A stretch of DNA of 6,021 bases from Chloroflexota bacterium (GCA_022561955.1 JADFQF010000107.1:1-6021); one strand, 5' to 3'; positions 1 to 5,876 are shown, numbered from the stretch's first letter. The notes: generated by a model from the letters alone, not told the origin. A program made the numbers and translations.

Positions 1-64
1 GCTGAACCTTGTGCAATACCATCCCTATATAAAAAATCGCCATCGGGGAACTGGACAAGAAACA

Positions 65-664
65 GTGAAGATAACGAGAAGGGGAATCGGGTTCGGCGCC
101 GTCATCATAGTCGTGATAGGCCTTCTCGTATTATTGGGAATCGGCCTCGCCAACAGCGCGCCAGTGACCGGCCGCAGCGGCTTCACCAGAATCGGCAAGC
201 CCGCGCCGGAGTTCAAACTGTCGCTCTTTGATGGGGGTGAGGTCGACCTGGCAACGTACCGGGGCAAGCCCATCGTCATAAACTTCTGGGCGTCTTGGTG
301 CGTCCCATGCCGACAGGAGGCGCCCATACTCGAACGGCTGTGGCGGTCCTATAGGGAAGAGGGCGTCCAGTTCGTCGGCGTGGACATTCAGGACGCCGAG
401 GTCGATAGCTTGAGGTATCTTCGAGAATTCGACATCACGTATCCCAACGGACTGGACACGGACGGCAGAATTACCGTGGATTACGGCGTCATAGGCATCC
501 CCGTGACCTTCTTCATAAATCGCCAGGGCATCGTGGTAAGGCGCTGGGTCGGCGCGGTCAGCGAAACTCGCATGACGCAGTGGGTCCAGGAGCTGGCTGA
601 GGGCGAGGCCCCAACCGGTGAAGTGGAGGCCGAAAACCTGGAGGGCTTCAGGACGCTGAACTGA
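65..664 (+). CDS. Membrane-anchored TlpA/ResA-like thiol-disulfide oxidoreductase
   Basis: This is a periplasmic or extracytoplasmic thioredoxin-fold protein of about 199 residues, the usual ResA/TlpA size. Seen in the sequence: a short basic N-terminus (KITRR), one hydrophobic anchor at about residues 8-29, an AhpC/TSA-TlpA start (KPAPEFKL, about 45-52), the active site W78-C79-V80-P81-C82, and the cis-proline loop GIPVTFF with P146. Family knowledge: such proteins reduce cysteines on the outer face of the membrane, often in apocytochrome c before haem attachment. The cytochrome c gene that follows fits this, though the link is an inference. The start is uncertain. I prefer GTG 65 because it gives a normal signal-anchor. 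An in-frame GTG at 11 would add 18 residues of no recognised type, and the frame is open to the window edge, so a start further upstream is not excluded. CcmG/DsbE is an alternative name. Confidence 0.88.
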   Translation: MKITRRGIGFGAVIIVVIGLLVLLGIGLANSAPVTGRSGFTRIGKPAPEFKLSLFDGGEVDLATYRGKPIVINFWASWCVPCRQEAPILERLWRSYREEGVQFVGVDIQDAEVDSLRYLREFDITYPNGLDTDGRITVDYGVIGIPVTFFINRQGIVVRRWVGAVSETRMTQWVQELAEGEAPTGEVEAENLEGFRTLN

Positions 665-697
665 TTTTGCCCTGGAGCATTCCAGAGCCGGGACGAG

Positions 698-725
698 TTA
701 GCATAGTCGTTGTTCTTAATAAAAT
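698..725 (+). promoter_or_regulatory. Candidate sigma-70-type promoter for the cytochrome c gene
   Basis: TTAGCA (698-703, 4 of 6 matches to TTGACA) and TAAAAT (720-725, 5 of 6 matches to TATAAT) are separated by 16 bases. This is an AT-rich patch in an otherwise GC-rich gap between the thioredoxin and cytochrome genes. A start near 732 would give a leader of about 40 bases before ATG 772. The match is by eye only, and read-through from the upstream gene is equally possible. Confidence 0.33.
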
Positions 726-771
726 GGGCCAATGAGACTTCGAACTGGTATCTTGCGGGAGCGCAAAACTA

Positions 772-1269
772 ATGAATAGGATACGCCTGTGTCGCGGTGG
801 TCTCCCCGAACTCGCTGCATTTGACACTCTTCGTGCCCGTAGATTTCTCAGGGCCCGAATCGCTTCGACAATTCTTACGGCTGTGTTCCTGCCGGCGCTT
901 CTCGCGGGCTGCGGCTCCAACGGCGCAACGACATCCGTCGAAAACGATGCAGGCCGCGAAATCTATATGCAGAACTGCGTGATCTGCCACGGCGATTCCG
1001 TGACGGGTGAGAACGCCCTACCAAGAGCACCGGTCCACGGCCCTGAAGGCCATACGTGGCACCACGCGGACGGACAGCTAACGGGCATCATTAACGGCAC
1101 AAACAGCTTCCCCGGCAGGTCGATGCCTTCCTTTGGAGACAAGCTTACAGAGTCCGAGATAACGTCCGTTTTGGAGTACATCAAGGCCGGCTGGCTGCCT
1201 GAGCAGCTGAGCTTCCACGCTGAAGTCTCAGAAAACTGGAAGCAGCTCACAGGAGGTGACGGCAACTAG
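772..1269 (+). CDS. Lipoprotein monohaem c-type cytochrome
   Basis: This encodes a 165-residue small class I cytochrome c, a one-electron carrier held at the outer face of the membrane. Seen: a hydrophobic signal at about residues 30-46 ending in a lipobox (L44-A45-G46-C47) predicting lipid attachment at C47, a haem-binding C69-V70-I71-C72-H73, a GHTWHH stretch at 93-98, and M118 in an SMPSFGD context as the likely sixth haem ligand. The C-terminal helix (about 127-139) is typical of the cytochrome c fold. Start ATG 772 has GGGAG at 757-761, 10 bases upstream. About 29 residues precede the hydrophobic core, which is long for a lipoprotein signal. They include R23-R24-F25-L26, which is near but not equal to a Tat motif. 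No better internal start is visible. It probably serves a respiratory chain or receives electrons from a dehydrogenase, but no partner is in the window. It follows a TlpA-like thioredoxin that could help its maturation. Confidence 0.9.
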   Translation: MNRIRLCRGGLPELAAFDTLRARRFLRARIASTILTAVFLPALLAGCGSNGATTSVENDAGREIYMQNCVICHGDSVTGENALPRAPVHGPEGHTWHHADGQLTGIINGTNSFPGRSMPSFGDKLTESEITSVLEYIKAGWLPEQLSFHAEVSENWKQLTGGDGN

Positions 1270-1390
1270 GCTCTTTTTCGTCCGTGCACCCCATGGTTAT
1301 CAGATAATCCAGCCATTCCAAGACCGAGCTCCGCGAGATTGCCGAGGGTCGCTTTCGGACGGTGACTCGCCCTAGTTGCCGACGCTCTTG

Positions 1391-1399
1391 TGGTATCAT
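1391..1399 (+). promoter_or_regulatory. Candidate extended -10 promoter for the amidohydrolase
   Basis: TGGTATCAT carries the extended -10 TG-N arrangement in front of TATCAT (1394-1399, 5 of 6 matches to TATAAT). There is no convincing -35 box 16-18 bases upstream, as expected if the TG extension compensates. A start near 1406 would leave a leader of about 34 bases before ATG 1440. The 170-base gap after the cytochrome gene suggests this gene has its own promoter. Confidence 0.33.
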
Positions 1400-1426
1400 C
1401 GGCGCTGGAAACTGGACGAAACATTC

Positions 1427-1430
1427 AGGA
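1427..1430 (+). promoter_or_regulatory. Ribosome binding site fixing the amidohydrolase start
   Basis: AGGA lies 9 bases before ATG 1440. It supports this start over the in-frame ATG 1362, which would add 26 residues (rich in Arg and Cys) unlike the family N-terminus. Confidence 0.55.
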
Positions 1431-1439
1431 CATGGCGCA

Positions 1440-2822
1440 ATGACCACTGTCATCAAGAACACGACGATAGTCACGGGCGACGCCCACCGTACGCTGCTCT
1501 ACGGCTCGGCGATCGTTATCGAGGACGGGCACATATCGGAGCTGGGCGACTCGAAGGAGATCGAGTCCAGATACCCTGCGGCGGAGATGCTGGACGGTCG
1601 GGGCAAGGCGGTCTTCCCCGGCCTTGTCAATTGCCACACGCACCTGTTGGCGGTCACCGATCGCGGCATCCTCGAGGACTTCGGCTTTCCGACAACGCTG
1701 GCGTTCCCGGTTACGGGCCGGTCCATGCTGACGCCCGATGAACGCAAGGTAATGGCACTGCTCGCCGCCATAGAGGCGATACGAAGCGGCACGACCTGCC
1801 TCCTCGAGATATCGTCGAACATACCGGAGTATGCCCACGAGCTGGCCGACACAGGCCTGCGGCTCGTTCTCGCCGAGAATATCAACGACCTCGACGAAGA
1901 GGAGGCCAGACGCGGCAGCTACCGGTTCCTGGACAGCAAGCTCGACGCCGGGCTTCAACGAAGCACCGACCTCATCGAAGAGTGGCACGGCCGTGAGAAT
2001 GGCCGTGTGACATGCTTCGTCGCGCCTCACGCGCCCGAAAACTGCTCGCCCAACCTGCTGAGGCGCAGCCGAGATATGGCGGACGAGCGCGGCCTCGGCT
2101 ACACGATCCACCTGTCCCAGAGCCACATCGAGGTCGAGGCCGTCATGCGGACGCGCGGCGTGCGGCCGACCCAATACCTGTTCGCCAACGGCCTGCTGGG
2201 CCCACGCCTCGTTGCGGCACACTGCCGATACGTCGACGCGTCGGAGATCGCCCTGCTGGGCCAGACGGGCAGCGCCGTCTCCAATAACGCGGCCATCGCG
2301 GCCCGTCGCGGGGCCGCGGCGCCGGCCAAGGAGTTGCTGGACGCCGGCTGCACCATGGGGATGGGGACCGACAACATGGCCGAGGACATGGTGGAGGTCA
2401 TGCGCACGGGGCTGTTCGCAGAGCGCGTACGGCGCAACGACGAGATGCATCCGGGGCCCGACGACGTCCTGGAGTGGGCGACCAGCGGCGGCGCGAGAGC
2501 ACTGGGAATGGGCGACAGCATCGGCTCCCTGGAGGCCGGAATGAAGGCGGACCTGTTCATGGTCGACGTCATGCGGGCCCACCTGGTGCCGACCAACCGC
2601 ATAGTCTCGTCCTTCGTTCACCAGGGACAGCCCGCGGACATCACGGACGTCATGGTGGACGGGCGCTGGCTAATGCGCGACTCCAAGATCAAGACGATCG
2701 ACGAGGCCGACATCGTTCGTCAGGCGGAACGCATCGGCCATGCGGCGTGGTCGCGGGTCATCGAAAAATACCCGGACATCCCGTTTCCCATAAGGCTCCC
2801 TCCCCGTCCGCTGGGCGACTAG
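1440..2822 (+). CDS. Amidohydrolase of the ATZ/TRZ/MtaD-like deaminase superfamily
   Basis: This is a 460-residue metal-dependent hydrolase or deaminase, the usual length for the chlorohydrolase / SAH-MTA deaminase / cytosine-deaminase-like group. Seen: an N-terminal beta-sandwich strand (MTTVIKNTTIVTGD), the metal motif N64-C65-H66-T67-H68, P196-H197-A198-P199 leading to CSP (202-204), H224 in HLSQ, H261 in AAHC, and metal/catalytic D311 in GMGTDN. The C-terminus returns to the beta-sandwich (GMKADLFMVD; DVMVDGRW). Two family positions differ. The HxxE glutamate is Q227, and the usual HNPxSN or CPxSN loop reads SNNAAIAARR (281-290), so the HxP part is lost. The fold and metal site look intact, but the substrate cannot be named. 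The start is set by AGGA at 1427-1430. The next gene begins 49 bases downstream on the same strand and is probably co-transcribed. A cytoplasmic catabolic or salvage role is an inference. Confidence 0.92.
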   Translation: MTTVIKNTTIVTGDAHRTLLYGSAIVIEDGHISELGDSKEIESRYPAAEMLDGRGKAVFPGLVNCHTHLLAVTDRGILEDFGFPTTLAFPVTGRSMLTPDERKVMALLAAIEAIRSGTTCLLEISSNIPEYAHELADTGLRLVLAENINDLDEEEARRGSYRFLDSKLDAGLQRSTDLIEEWHGRENGRVTCFVAPHAPENCSPNLLRRSRDMADERGLGYTIHLSQSHIEVEAVMRTRGVRPTQYLFANGLLGPRLVAAHCRYVDASEIALLGQTGSAVSNNAAIAARRGAAAPAKELLDAGCTMGMGTDNMAEDMVEVMRTGLFAERVRRNDEMHPGPDDVLEWATSGGARALGMGDSIGSLEAGMKADLFMVDVMRAHLVPTNRIVSSFVHQGQPADITDVMVDGRWLMRDSKIKTIDEADIVRQAERIGHAAWSRVIEKYPDIPFPIRLPPRPLGD

Positions 2823-2871
2823 GTGGCCATTCGAGACTATTCAATCAATCGCGTGTACTGGAGGAATAAGC

Positions 2872-3777
2872 ATGAAGATCGGCTTTATTGGACTCGGAAA
2901 CATGGGCGGAGGCATGTCGGCCAACGTCTTGAAGGGCGGGTATGACCTCACCGTTCACGACCTCAGGAGGGAGGCCGCGACGCCCCTCCTGGAATCGGGC
3001 GCCGATTGGGCCGACACTCCCGGAGAGATCGCCGCCGCGTGCGACATCGTCTTCACGTCCCTGCCGACTCCCCGTGAGATCGAGGCCGTAGCTCTGGGCG
3101 AAGACGGGATATTCGACAACATCAAGCCCGGTGCGGTCTATCTCGATCTCAGCACCGGCTCGCCGACCCTCATTCGCCAGATCCACGCTAAATTCGCCGA
3201 GAAGGGCGCGCACGTGCTGGACGCCCCGGTCAGCGGCGGCACCATAGGCGCACGTACGGGAAAGCTGGCGATCATGGTCGGCGGAGACAAGGACGTATTC
3301 GAGCGGTGCCGGCCCATCCTGGAGTCCTTCGGCGACAGGGTCAGCTACAAGGGCGATATCGGCTCCGGCACGATTTGCAAGCTCATGCACAATACCGTCG
3401 TGTACGGACTCCAGACCATCGTCGCCGAGTGCCTCACGCTGGGAGTGAAGGCGGGCGTCGACGCCAAGGCGGTCTTCGATGCCATAGCCGATGGAAGCGT
3501 CGGCCGAGGGACGATGTTCAGCTACACCTTCCCGGAGACGTACCTCCAGGGCAACTTCGATCCGGCCCACTTCATGCTGAAGCTGGCCCACAAAGACGTT
3601 GGCCTGGCGATGGAGCTTGGCCGGGAGTTCGGTGTGCCGATGGCCGCGGGCAACCTCGCTCATCAAGAGATGACGGCGGCCCTGAACAGGGGCTGGCAGG
3701 ACCGCGACTCCAGGGTGGCGATGCTGCTCCAGGAGGAGCGCGCCGGCAACATCGAGGTGCGCATCGAAAAGGAGTAG
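2872..3777 (+). CDS. NAD(P)-dependent 3-hydroxyisobutyrate dehydrogenase-family oxidoreductase
   Basis: This is a complete 301-residue beta-hydroxyacid dehydrogenase (HIBADH / tartronate semialdehyde reductase / GLYR group). Seen: Rossmann motif G7-L8-G9-N10-M11-G12, the substrate signature D118-A119-P120-V121-S121 region reading DAPVSGG (S121, G122, G123), the catalytic-type lysine K170 in GTICKLMHN with N174, and K241-D242 in the C-terminal all-helical domain. D30 at the end of the second strand favours NAD over NADP, by general Rossmann rules. Family members oxidise or reduce short beta-hydroxyacids, or reduce related semialdehydes and imines; the exact substrate cannot be read from the sequence. 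GGAGGA at 2860-2865, 6 bases before ATG 2872, is one of the strongest ribosome sites here. It follows the amidohydrolase by 49 bases, so a joint catabolic transcript is likely. The reverse strand is also open across the gene, which I treat as a GC-driven shadow. Confidence 0.94.
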   Translation: MKIGFIGLGNMGGGMSANVLKGGYDLTVHDLRREAATPLLESGADWADTPGEIAAACDIVFTSLPTPREIEAVALGEDGIFDNIKPGAVYLDLSTGSPTLIRQIHAKFAEKGAHVLDAPVSGGTIGARTGKLAIMVGGDKDVFERCRPILESFGDRVSYKGDIGSGTICKLMHNTVVYGLQTIVAECLTLGVKAGVDAKAVFDAIADGSVGRGTMFSYTFPETYLQGNFDPAHFMLKLAHKDVGLAMELGREFGVPMAAGNLAHQEMTAALNRGWQDRDSRVAMLLQEERAGNIEVRIEKE

Positions 3778-3806
3778 CTCGCGACCCACTCGGACAGTAC
3801 CGACAT

Positions 3807-3845
3807 CCCTTCTCCCCCGCGTGGGAGAAGGCTAGGATGAGGGGG
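3807..3845 (+). repeat. GC-rich hairpin repeat, copy A
   Basis: This 39-base element has a perfect 9-bp inverted repeat (CCTTCTCCC with GGGAGAAGG) around a CCGCGT loop, followed by CTAGGATGAGGGGG. Its last 24 bases (3822-3845) are identical to 3994-4017 in copy C. It begins 29 bases after the stop of the dehydrogenase gene. It resembles the REP/MITE-like intergenic palindromes seen in many bacterial genomes. It could act as a 3'-end stabiliser, but no T-run follows it. Confidence 0.85.
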
Positions 3846-3868
3846 AAAAGCCTCGGACGCGGTAACGG

Positions 3869-3905
3869 CCCCCTCCCTCTAGCTCCCTCCCACGCGGGGG
3901 AGGGA
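3869..3905 (-). repeat. GC-rich hairpin repeat, copy B (inverted)
   Basis: Read on the minus strand, this 37-base stretch is a diverged copy of the same element. It shares an uninterrupted 15-base block with copy A (3813-3827 pairs with 3887-3901), and the CTAG and GAGGGGG parts are also recognisable. With copy A it forms an inverted pair around a 23-base spacer, so the two could fold into one long stem, like the paired units of REP/BIME arrays. Confidence 0.78.
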
Positions 3906-3945
3906 AGACATTACGTTGCCACCGTCGTAGAGATGAAATCAGGAA

Positions 3946-3972
3946 TTGGAAAAAGGGGAAACGTCGAATAAT
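3946..3972 (+). promoter_or_regulatory. Candidate promoter for the flavoprotein monooxygenase
   Basis: TTGGAA (3946-3951, 4 of 6) and AATAAT (3967-3972, 5 of 6) are spaced by 15 bases, slightly short. The sequence continues AT-rich to 3977 with a second -10-like TAAAAT (3972-3977). It sits between repeat copies B and C, so a transcript from here would carry copy C in its 5' leader. Confidence 0.28.
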
Positions 3973-3979
3973 AAAATCT

Positions 3980-4017
3980 CCCTTCTCCCCTCGTGGGAGA
4001 AGGCTAGGATGAGGGGG
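3980..4017 (+). repeat. GC-rich hairpin repeat, copy C
   Basis: This 38-base element has the same orientation as copy A. CCCTTCTCCC and the final 24 bases are identical, and the loop is CTCG instead of CCGCG. It has the same perfect 9-bp stem. It lies 39 bases upstream of ATG 4057 and would form a hairpin in the leader of that gene. No inverted partner is seen on its downstream side, so the copy may be half of a former pair. Confidence 0.85.
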
Positions 4018-4040
4018 CGTCTAGGGCGCTCGATCAGACA

Positions 4041-4046
4041 AAGGAG
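4041..4046 (+). promoter_or_regulatory. Ribosome binding site fixing the flavoprotein start
   Basis: AAGGAG lies 10 bases before ATG 4057. It supports this start rather than the in-frame ATG 3946, whose extra 37 codons are largely translated repeat copy C and its flanks. Confidence 0.7.
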
Positions 4047-4056
4047 AAGTGATCGA

Positions 4057-5142
4057 ATGAGCAGCGTGCGTGAGCCCGAACGTGTCGACACAGTCATAAT
4101 CGGCGGCGGCCAGGCGGGCCTATCGGTTGGGCGCAGCCTGTCCAGGCGTAATCTCTCATTCGTGATTCTCGACGCCGACGACCGGATAGGCGACTCCTGG
4201 CGGAACCGGTGGGACTCACTCCGCCTGTTCACGCCAGCCCGATATAACGGCCTTACGGGAATGCCCTTTCCCGCTCCAGCCCACTCGTTTCCCACGAAGG
4301 ACGAGATGGCCGATTACCTGGAGGGCTACGCTGCACATTTCGAATTGCCGGTCCAGAGTGGTATAAAAGTCGACAAGCTTTCCAGAGAGGGAGACCGGCT
4401 TGTTGTGGAGTCGGGCGACCGACGATTCGAGGCCGACAACGTCGTGGTGGCGATGGCGAATTACCAGAGTCCACGGGTCCCCAAGTTCGCCCCAGAGTTG
4501 GACCGCGACATCGTCCAGCTGCATTCCAGTGAGTACAGAAACCCATCCCAGCTGCGGGAAGGCGGCGTCCTCATTGTGGGGGCAGGCAACTCCGGCTCGG
4601 AGATCGCGATGGAGCTCGCAGAAAAGCATCCGATTTGGATGTCCGGCAAGGGCACCGGCCATATACCGTTCCGCATTGAGGGGCTGGCGGGGCGACTTCT
4701 CCTGGTCCAACTGGTACTCCGATTCCTCTTCCACCATGTGTTGACCGTAAGTACGCCGATCGGTCGAAAGGCGAGGCCCAAGATTCTTTCCGGTGGCGGG
4801 CCGCTCATACGGGTAAAGCCAAAGGACTTGGCCGCCGCCGGAATCAGACGAGTCCCACGAACCATGGGGGTTCGAGAGGGCCTGCCGGTGCTCGAGGACG
4901 AAAAGGTCCTGGACGTGGCTAACGTGATCTGGTGCACGGGATTTCATCCTGGCTTTTCGTGGCTCCAGCTCCCCGTCCTTGACCAGGATGAGCCGATACA
5001 CGAACGAGGCGTTGTCACCACGGAGCCGGGACTCTATTTCGTAGGTCTGACGTTCCTTTATGCTTTGTCGTCGTCGATGGTTCATGGCGTTGGCAGGGAT
5101 GCCGAGCGCATCGCCAGGGCCATCGCGTCTCGGACTCGCTGA
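4057..5142 (+). CDS. CzcO-like FAD-dependent class B flavoprotein monooxygenase
   Basis: This is a full-length 361-residue FAD- and NAD(P)H-binding oxidoreductase of the FMO/YUCCA-like group, often labelled 'putative flavoprotein involved in K+ transport' (CzcO). Seen: an N-terminal dinucleotide fold with G16-G17-G18-Q19-A20-G21, the FMO-type stretch WRNRWDSLRLFTPARYNGL (48-66), a second Rossmann motif G175-A176-G177-N178-S179-G180 for NAD(P)H, an ATG-like CTGF (293-296), and a closing GLYFVG (325-330) that completes the FAD site. A hydrophobic stretch at about 210-230 also occurs in soluble relatives and need not be a membrane segment. Family knowledge: members oxygenate N, S or carbonyl groups of small molecules; the substrate here is unknown. 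ATG 4057 is chosen from AAGGAG at 4041-4046 and because translation upstream runs into a hairpin repeat. The gene stands alone on the + strand, separated by 279 bases from the dehydrogenase and converging with the small gene downstream. Confidence 0.92.
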   Translation: MSSVREPERVDTVIIGGGQAGLSVGRSLSRRNLSFVILDADDRIGDSWRNRWDSLRLFTPARYNGLTGMPFPAPAHSFPTKDEMADYLEGYAAHFELPVQSGIKVDKLSREGDRLVVESGDRRFEADNVVVAMANYQSPRVPKFAPELDRDIVQLHSSEYRNPSQLREGGVLIVGAGNSGSEIAMELAEKHPIWMSGKGTGHIPFRIEGLAGRLLLVQLVLRFLFHHVLTVSTPIGRKARPKILSGGGPLIRVKPKDLAAAGIRRVPRTMGVREGLPVLEDEKVLDVANVIWCTGFHPGFSWLQLPVLDQDEPIHERGVVTTEPGLYFVGLTFLYALSSSMVHGVGRDAERIARAIASRTR

Positions 5143-5166
5143 GGTCCGGACCCGAGGGAAATAGCG

Positions 5167-5184
5167 GTGGGAGCATCGTCCCAC
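5167..5184. terminator. Hairpin between convergent genes, possible bidirectional terminator
   Basis: GTGGGA and TCCCAC form a perfect 6-bp stem around a 6-base loop, within the 56-base gap between the flavoprotein stop and the stop of the opposing small gene. A second palindrome, GGTCCGGACC, lies at 5143-5152 right after the first stop. Neither is followed by a T-run on either strand, so intrinsic termination is possible but not shown. Confidence 0.35.
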
Positions 5185-5198
5185 GAGGCTGGCCTAGA

Positions 5199-5621
5199 TC
5201 AGCTCGCGGCGTAGTCCAGCTTCACGCGGACCAGCTCCATGAACTCGTCCACGTCGGCCTCGCTGCATATCGGAAACCTCACCTGTTTGGTGGCGTGCCC
5301 ACCCGACGTCGTGGAGACCGTTTGCCGAAGGCCCGGGGAGATTTCCTGAGCGTGCATGATCAGCGGCTGAAGGGTGTTTACGCCCACGAAGACCGTTGCT
5401 CTGAGCTCAGAGCCAAAGTTGTGGATGTGGAAGAGCTGCGTCTTTCCCAGGTAATAGGCGGGCGTCCACTCCCGGCAAAATGCGTCGAAGAGAACGCGTT
5501 CCTCGACGCCGCCGAGGGACAGCGTCGAATCGCGCAGCCTCTCGACGAGCGCCGCTCGGTCCTCCCGCATCTCGTCGATGAGGCTCGGCACCGATGGCTT
5601 TTCTTCAGCATCAGGGTGCAT
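5199..5621 (-). CDS. Small conserved-looking alpha/beta protein of unknown function
   Basis: I do not recognise this 140-residue protein with certainty. Seen: no signal peptide or membrane segment, a charged helical N-terminal part (about 10-30), a central strand-rich part with EWTPAYYLGKTQLFHIHNFG (about 51-70) and a helical C-terminus rich in acidic residues. The W..AYY.GK..LF.IH pattern, followed by strands and an ending like VRFPICSEADVDEFMELVRV, resembles small DUF1801/YdhG- or DUF3788-like proteins in layout only. The start is probably ATG at 5621, with GGAAAG (minus strand) 4 bases upstream. An in-frame TTG at 5633 would add four residues. It converges with the flavoprotein gene and diverges from the LLM gene, so it is most likely a single-gene transcript. 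It could be a stand-alone housekeeping or stress protein; no function is assigned. Confidence 0.75.
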   Translation of the reverse strand: MHPDAEEKPSVPSLIDEMREDRAALVERLRDSTLSLGGVEERVLFDAFCREWTPAYYLGKTQLFHIHNFGSELRATVFVGVNTLQPLIMHAQEISPGLRQTVSTTSGGHATKQVRFPICSEADVDEFMELVRVKLDYAAS

Positions 5622-5625
5622 GCTA

Positions 5626-5631
5626 CTTTCC
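5626..5631 (-). promoter_or_regulatory. Ribosome binding site for the small minus-strand gene
   Basis: On the minus strand GGAAAG sits 4 bases before ATG (5621-5619). It overlaps the alternative TTG start at 5633-5631, so it supports the ATG. Confidence 0.45.
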
Positions 5632-5685
5632 AATCTTCGCTATCCGTTGATCGAGTCGGTTGACGGAAACGAGCTCTGCGAGTCG

Positions 5686-5694
5686 AGTGTAACA
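5686..5694 (-). promoter_or_regulatory. Weak extended -10 candidate for the small minus-strand gene
   Basis: On the minus strand TGTTACACT has a TG-N extension in front of TACACT (4 of 6 matches). No good -35 box lies 17 bases upstream. It would give a leader of about 60 bases. Confidence 0.18.
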
Positions 5695-5768
5695 GCAAAT
5701 AAGCCTTGACTGAGCATGTCGGCATTAGGACGATCTTTGCCCGATAATGGAGATTTCGAGGGCGACCC

Positions 5769-5774
5769 TATAAC
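5769..5774 (+). promoter_or_regulatory. Weak -10 candidate for the LLM gene
   Basis: TATAAC matches 5 of 6 positions of TATAAT but lacks a recognisable -35 box. GATAAT at 5743-5748 is a second candidate with the same limitation, and TTGACT at 5706-5711 is a good -35 hexamer without a correctly spaced partner. A start near 5781 would leave a leader of about 96 bases. Confidence 0.2.
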
Positions 5775-5863
5775 ATGATGTGCGAGCTGAAAGTTCACGG
5801 CGCTCGTGACGGCGGAGAGCGTATTTCCGGTTATCGTCTAGTTCGTCTTATAAGCGGAGACTT

Positions 5864-5870
5864 GGGAGGG
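5864..5870 (+). promoter_or_regulatory. Ribosome binding site fixing the LLM start
   Basis: GGGAGGG, 6 bases before ATG 5877, is a strong purine-rich site. It favours this start over in-frame ATG codons at 5775 and 5778. Confidence 0.65.
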
Positions 5871-5876
5871 AGCATT

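Noticed and set aside
672..685. Short hairpin (CTGGA/TCCAG, 4-base loop) after the thioredoxin stop, as a terminator
   Set aside because: The stem is only 5 bp and has no T-run after it; the T-run lies on the wrong side for + strand termination.
1251..1307. Near-perfect Shine-Dalgarno AGGAGGTGA at the end of the cytochrome gene, suggesting a small downstream gene
   Set aside because: The only nearby starts (GTG 1284, ATG 1293) are too far away and open just a few codons before TAA 1305-1307.
1425..2621. 398-codon open frame on the minus strand across the amidohydrolase
   Set aside because: It lies wholly opposite a gene with clear metal-site motifs. Its translation has no recognisable domain, and long antisense frames are expected in GC-rich codon usage.
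2845..3789. 314-codon open frame on the minus strand across the dehydrogenase
   Set aside because: The plus-strand product has all family motifs and a strong ribosome site; the reverse frame looks like a third-position GC shadow.
3306..3971. 221-codon plus-strand frame running from the dehydrogenase into the repeat cluster
   Set aside because: It is an out-of-frame reading of the dehydrogenase with low-complexity Gly/Arg-rich translation, prolonged by stop-free GC-rich repeats.
3807..4017. CRISPR array reading of the three repeats
   Set aside because: There are only three copies, one inverted and diverged, with spacers of unequal length (23 and 74 bases) and no cas gene.
4216..5184. 322-codon open frame on the minus strand across the flavoprotein
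   Set aside because: It is antisense to a full-length FAD/NADPH protein, has no family-like motif, and overlaps the 3' gap.
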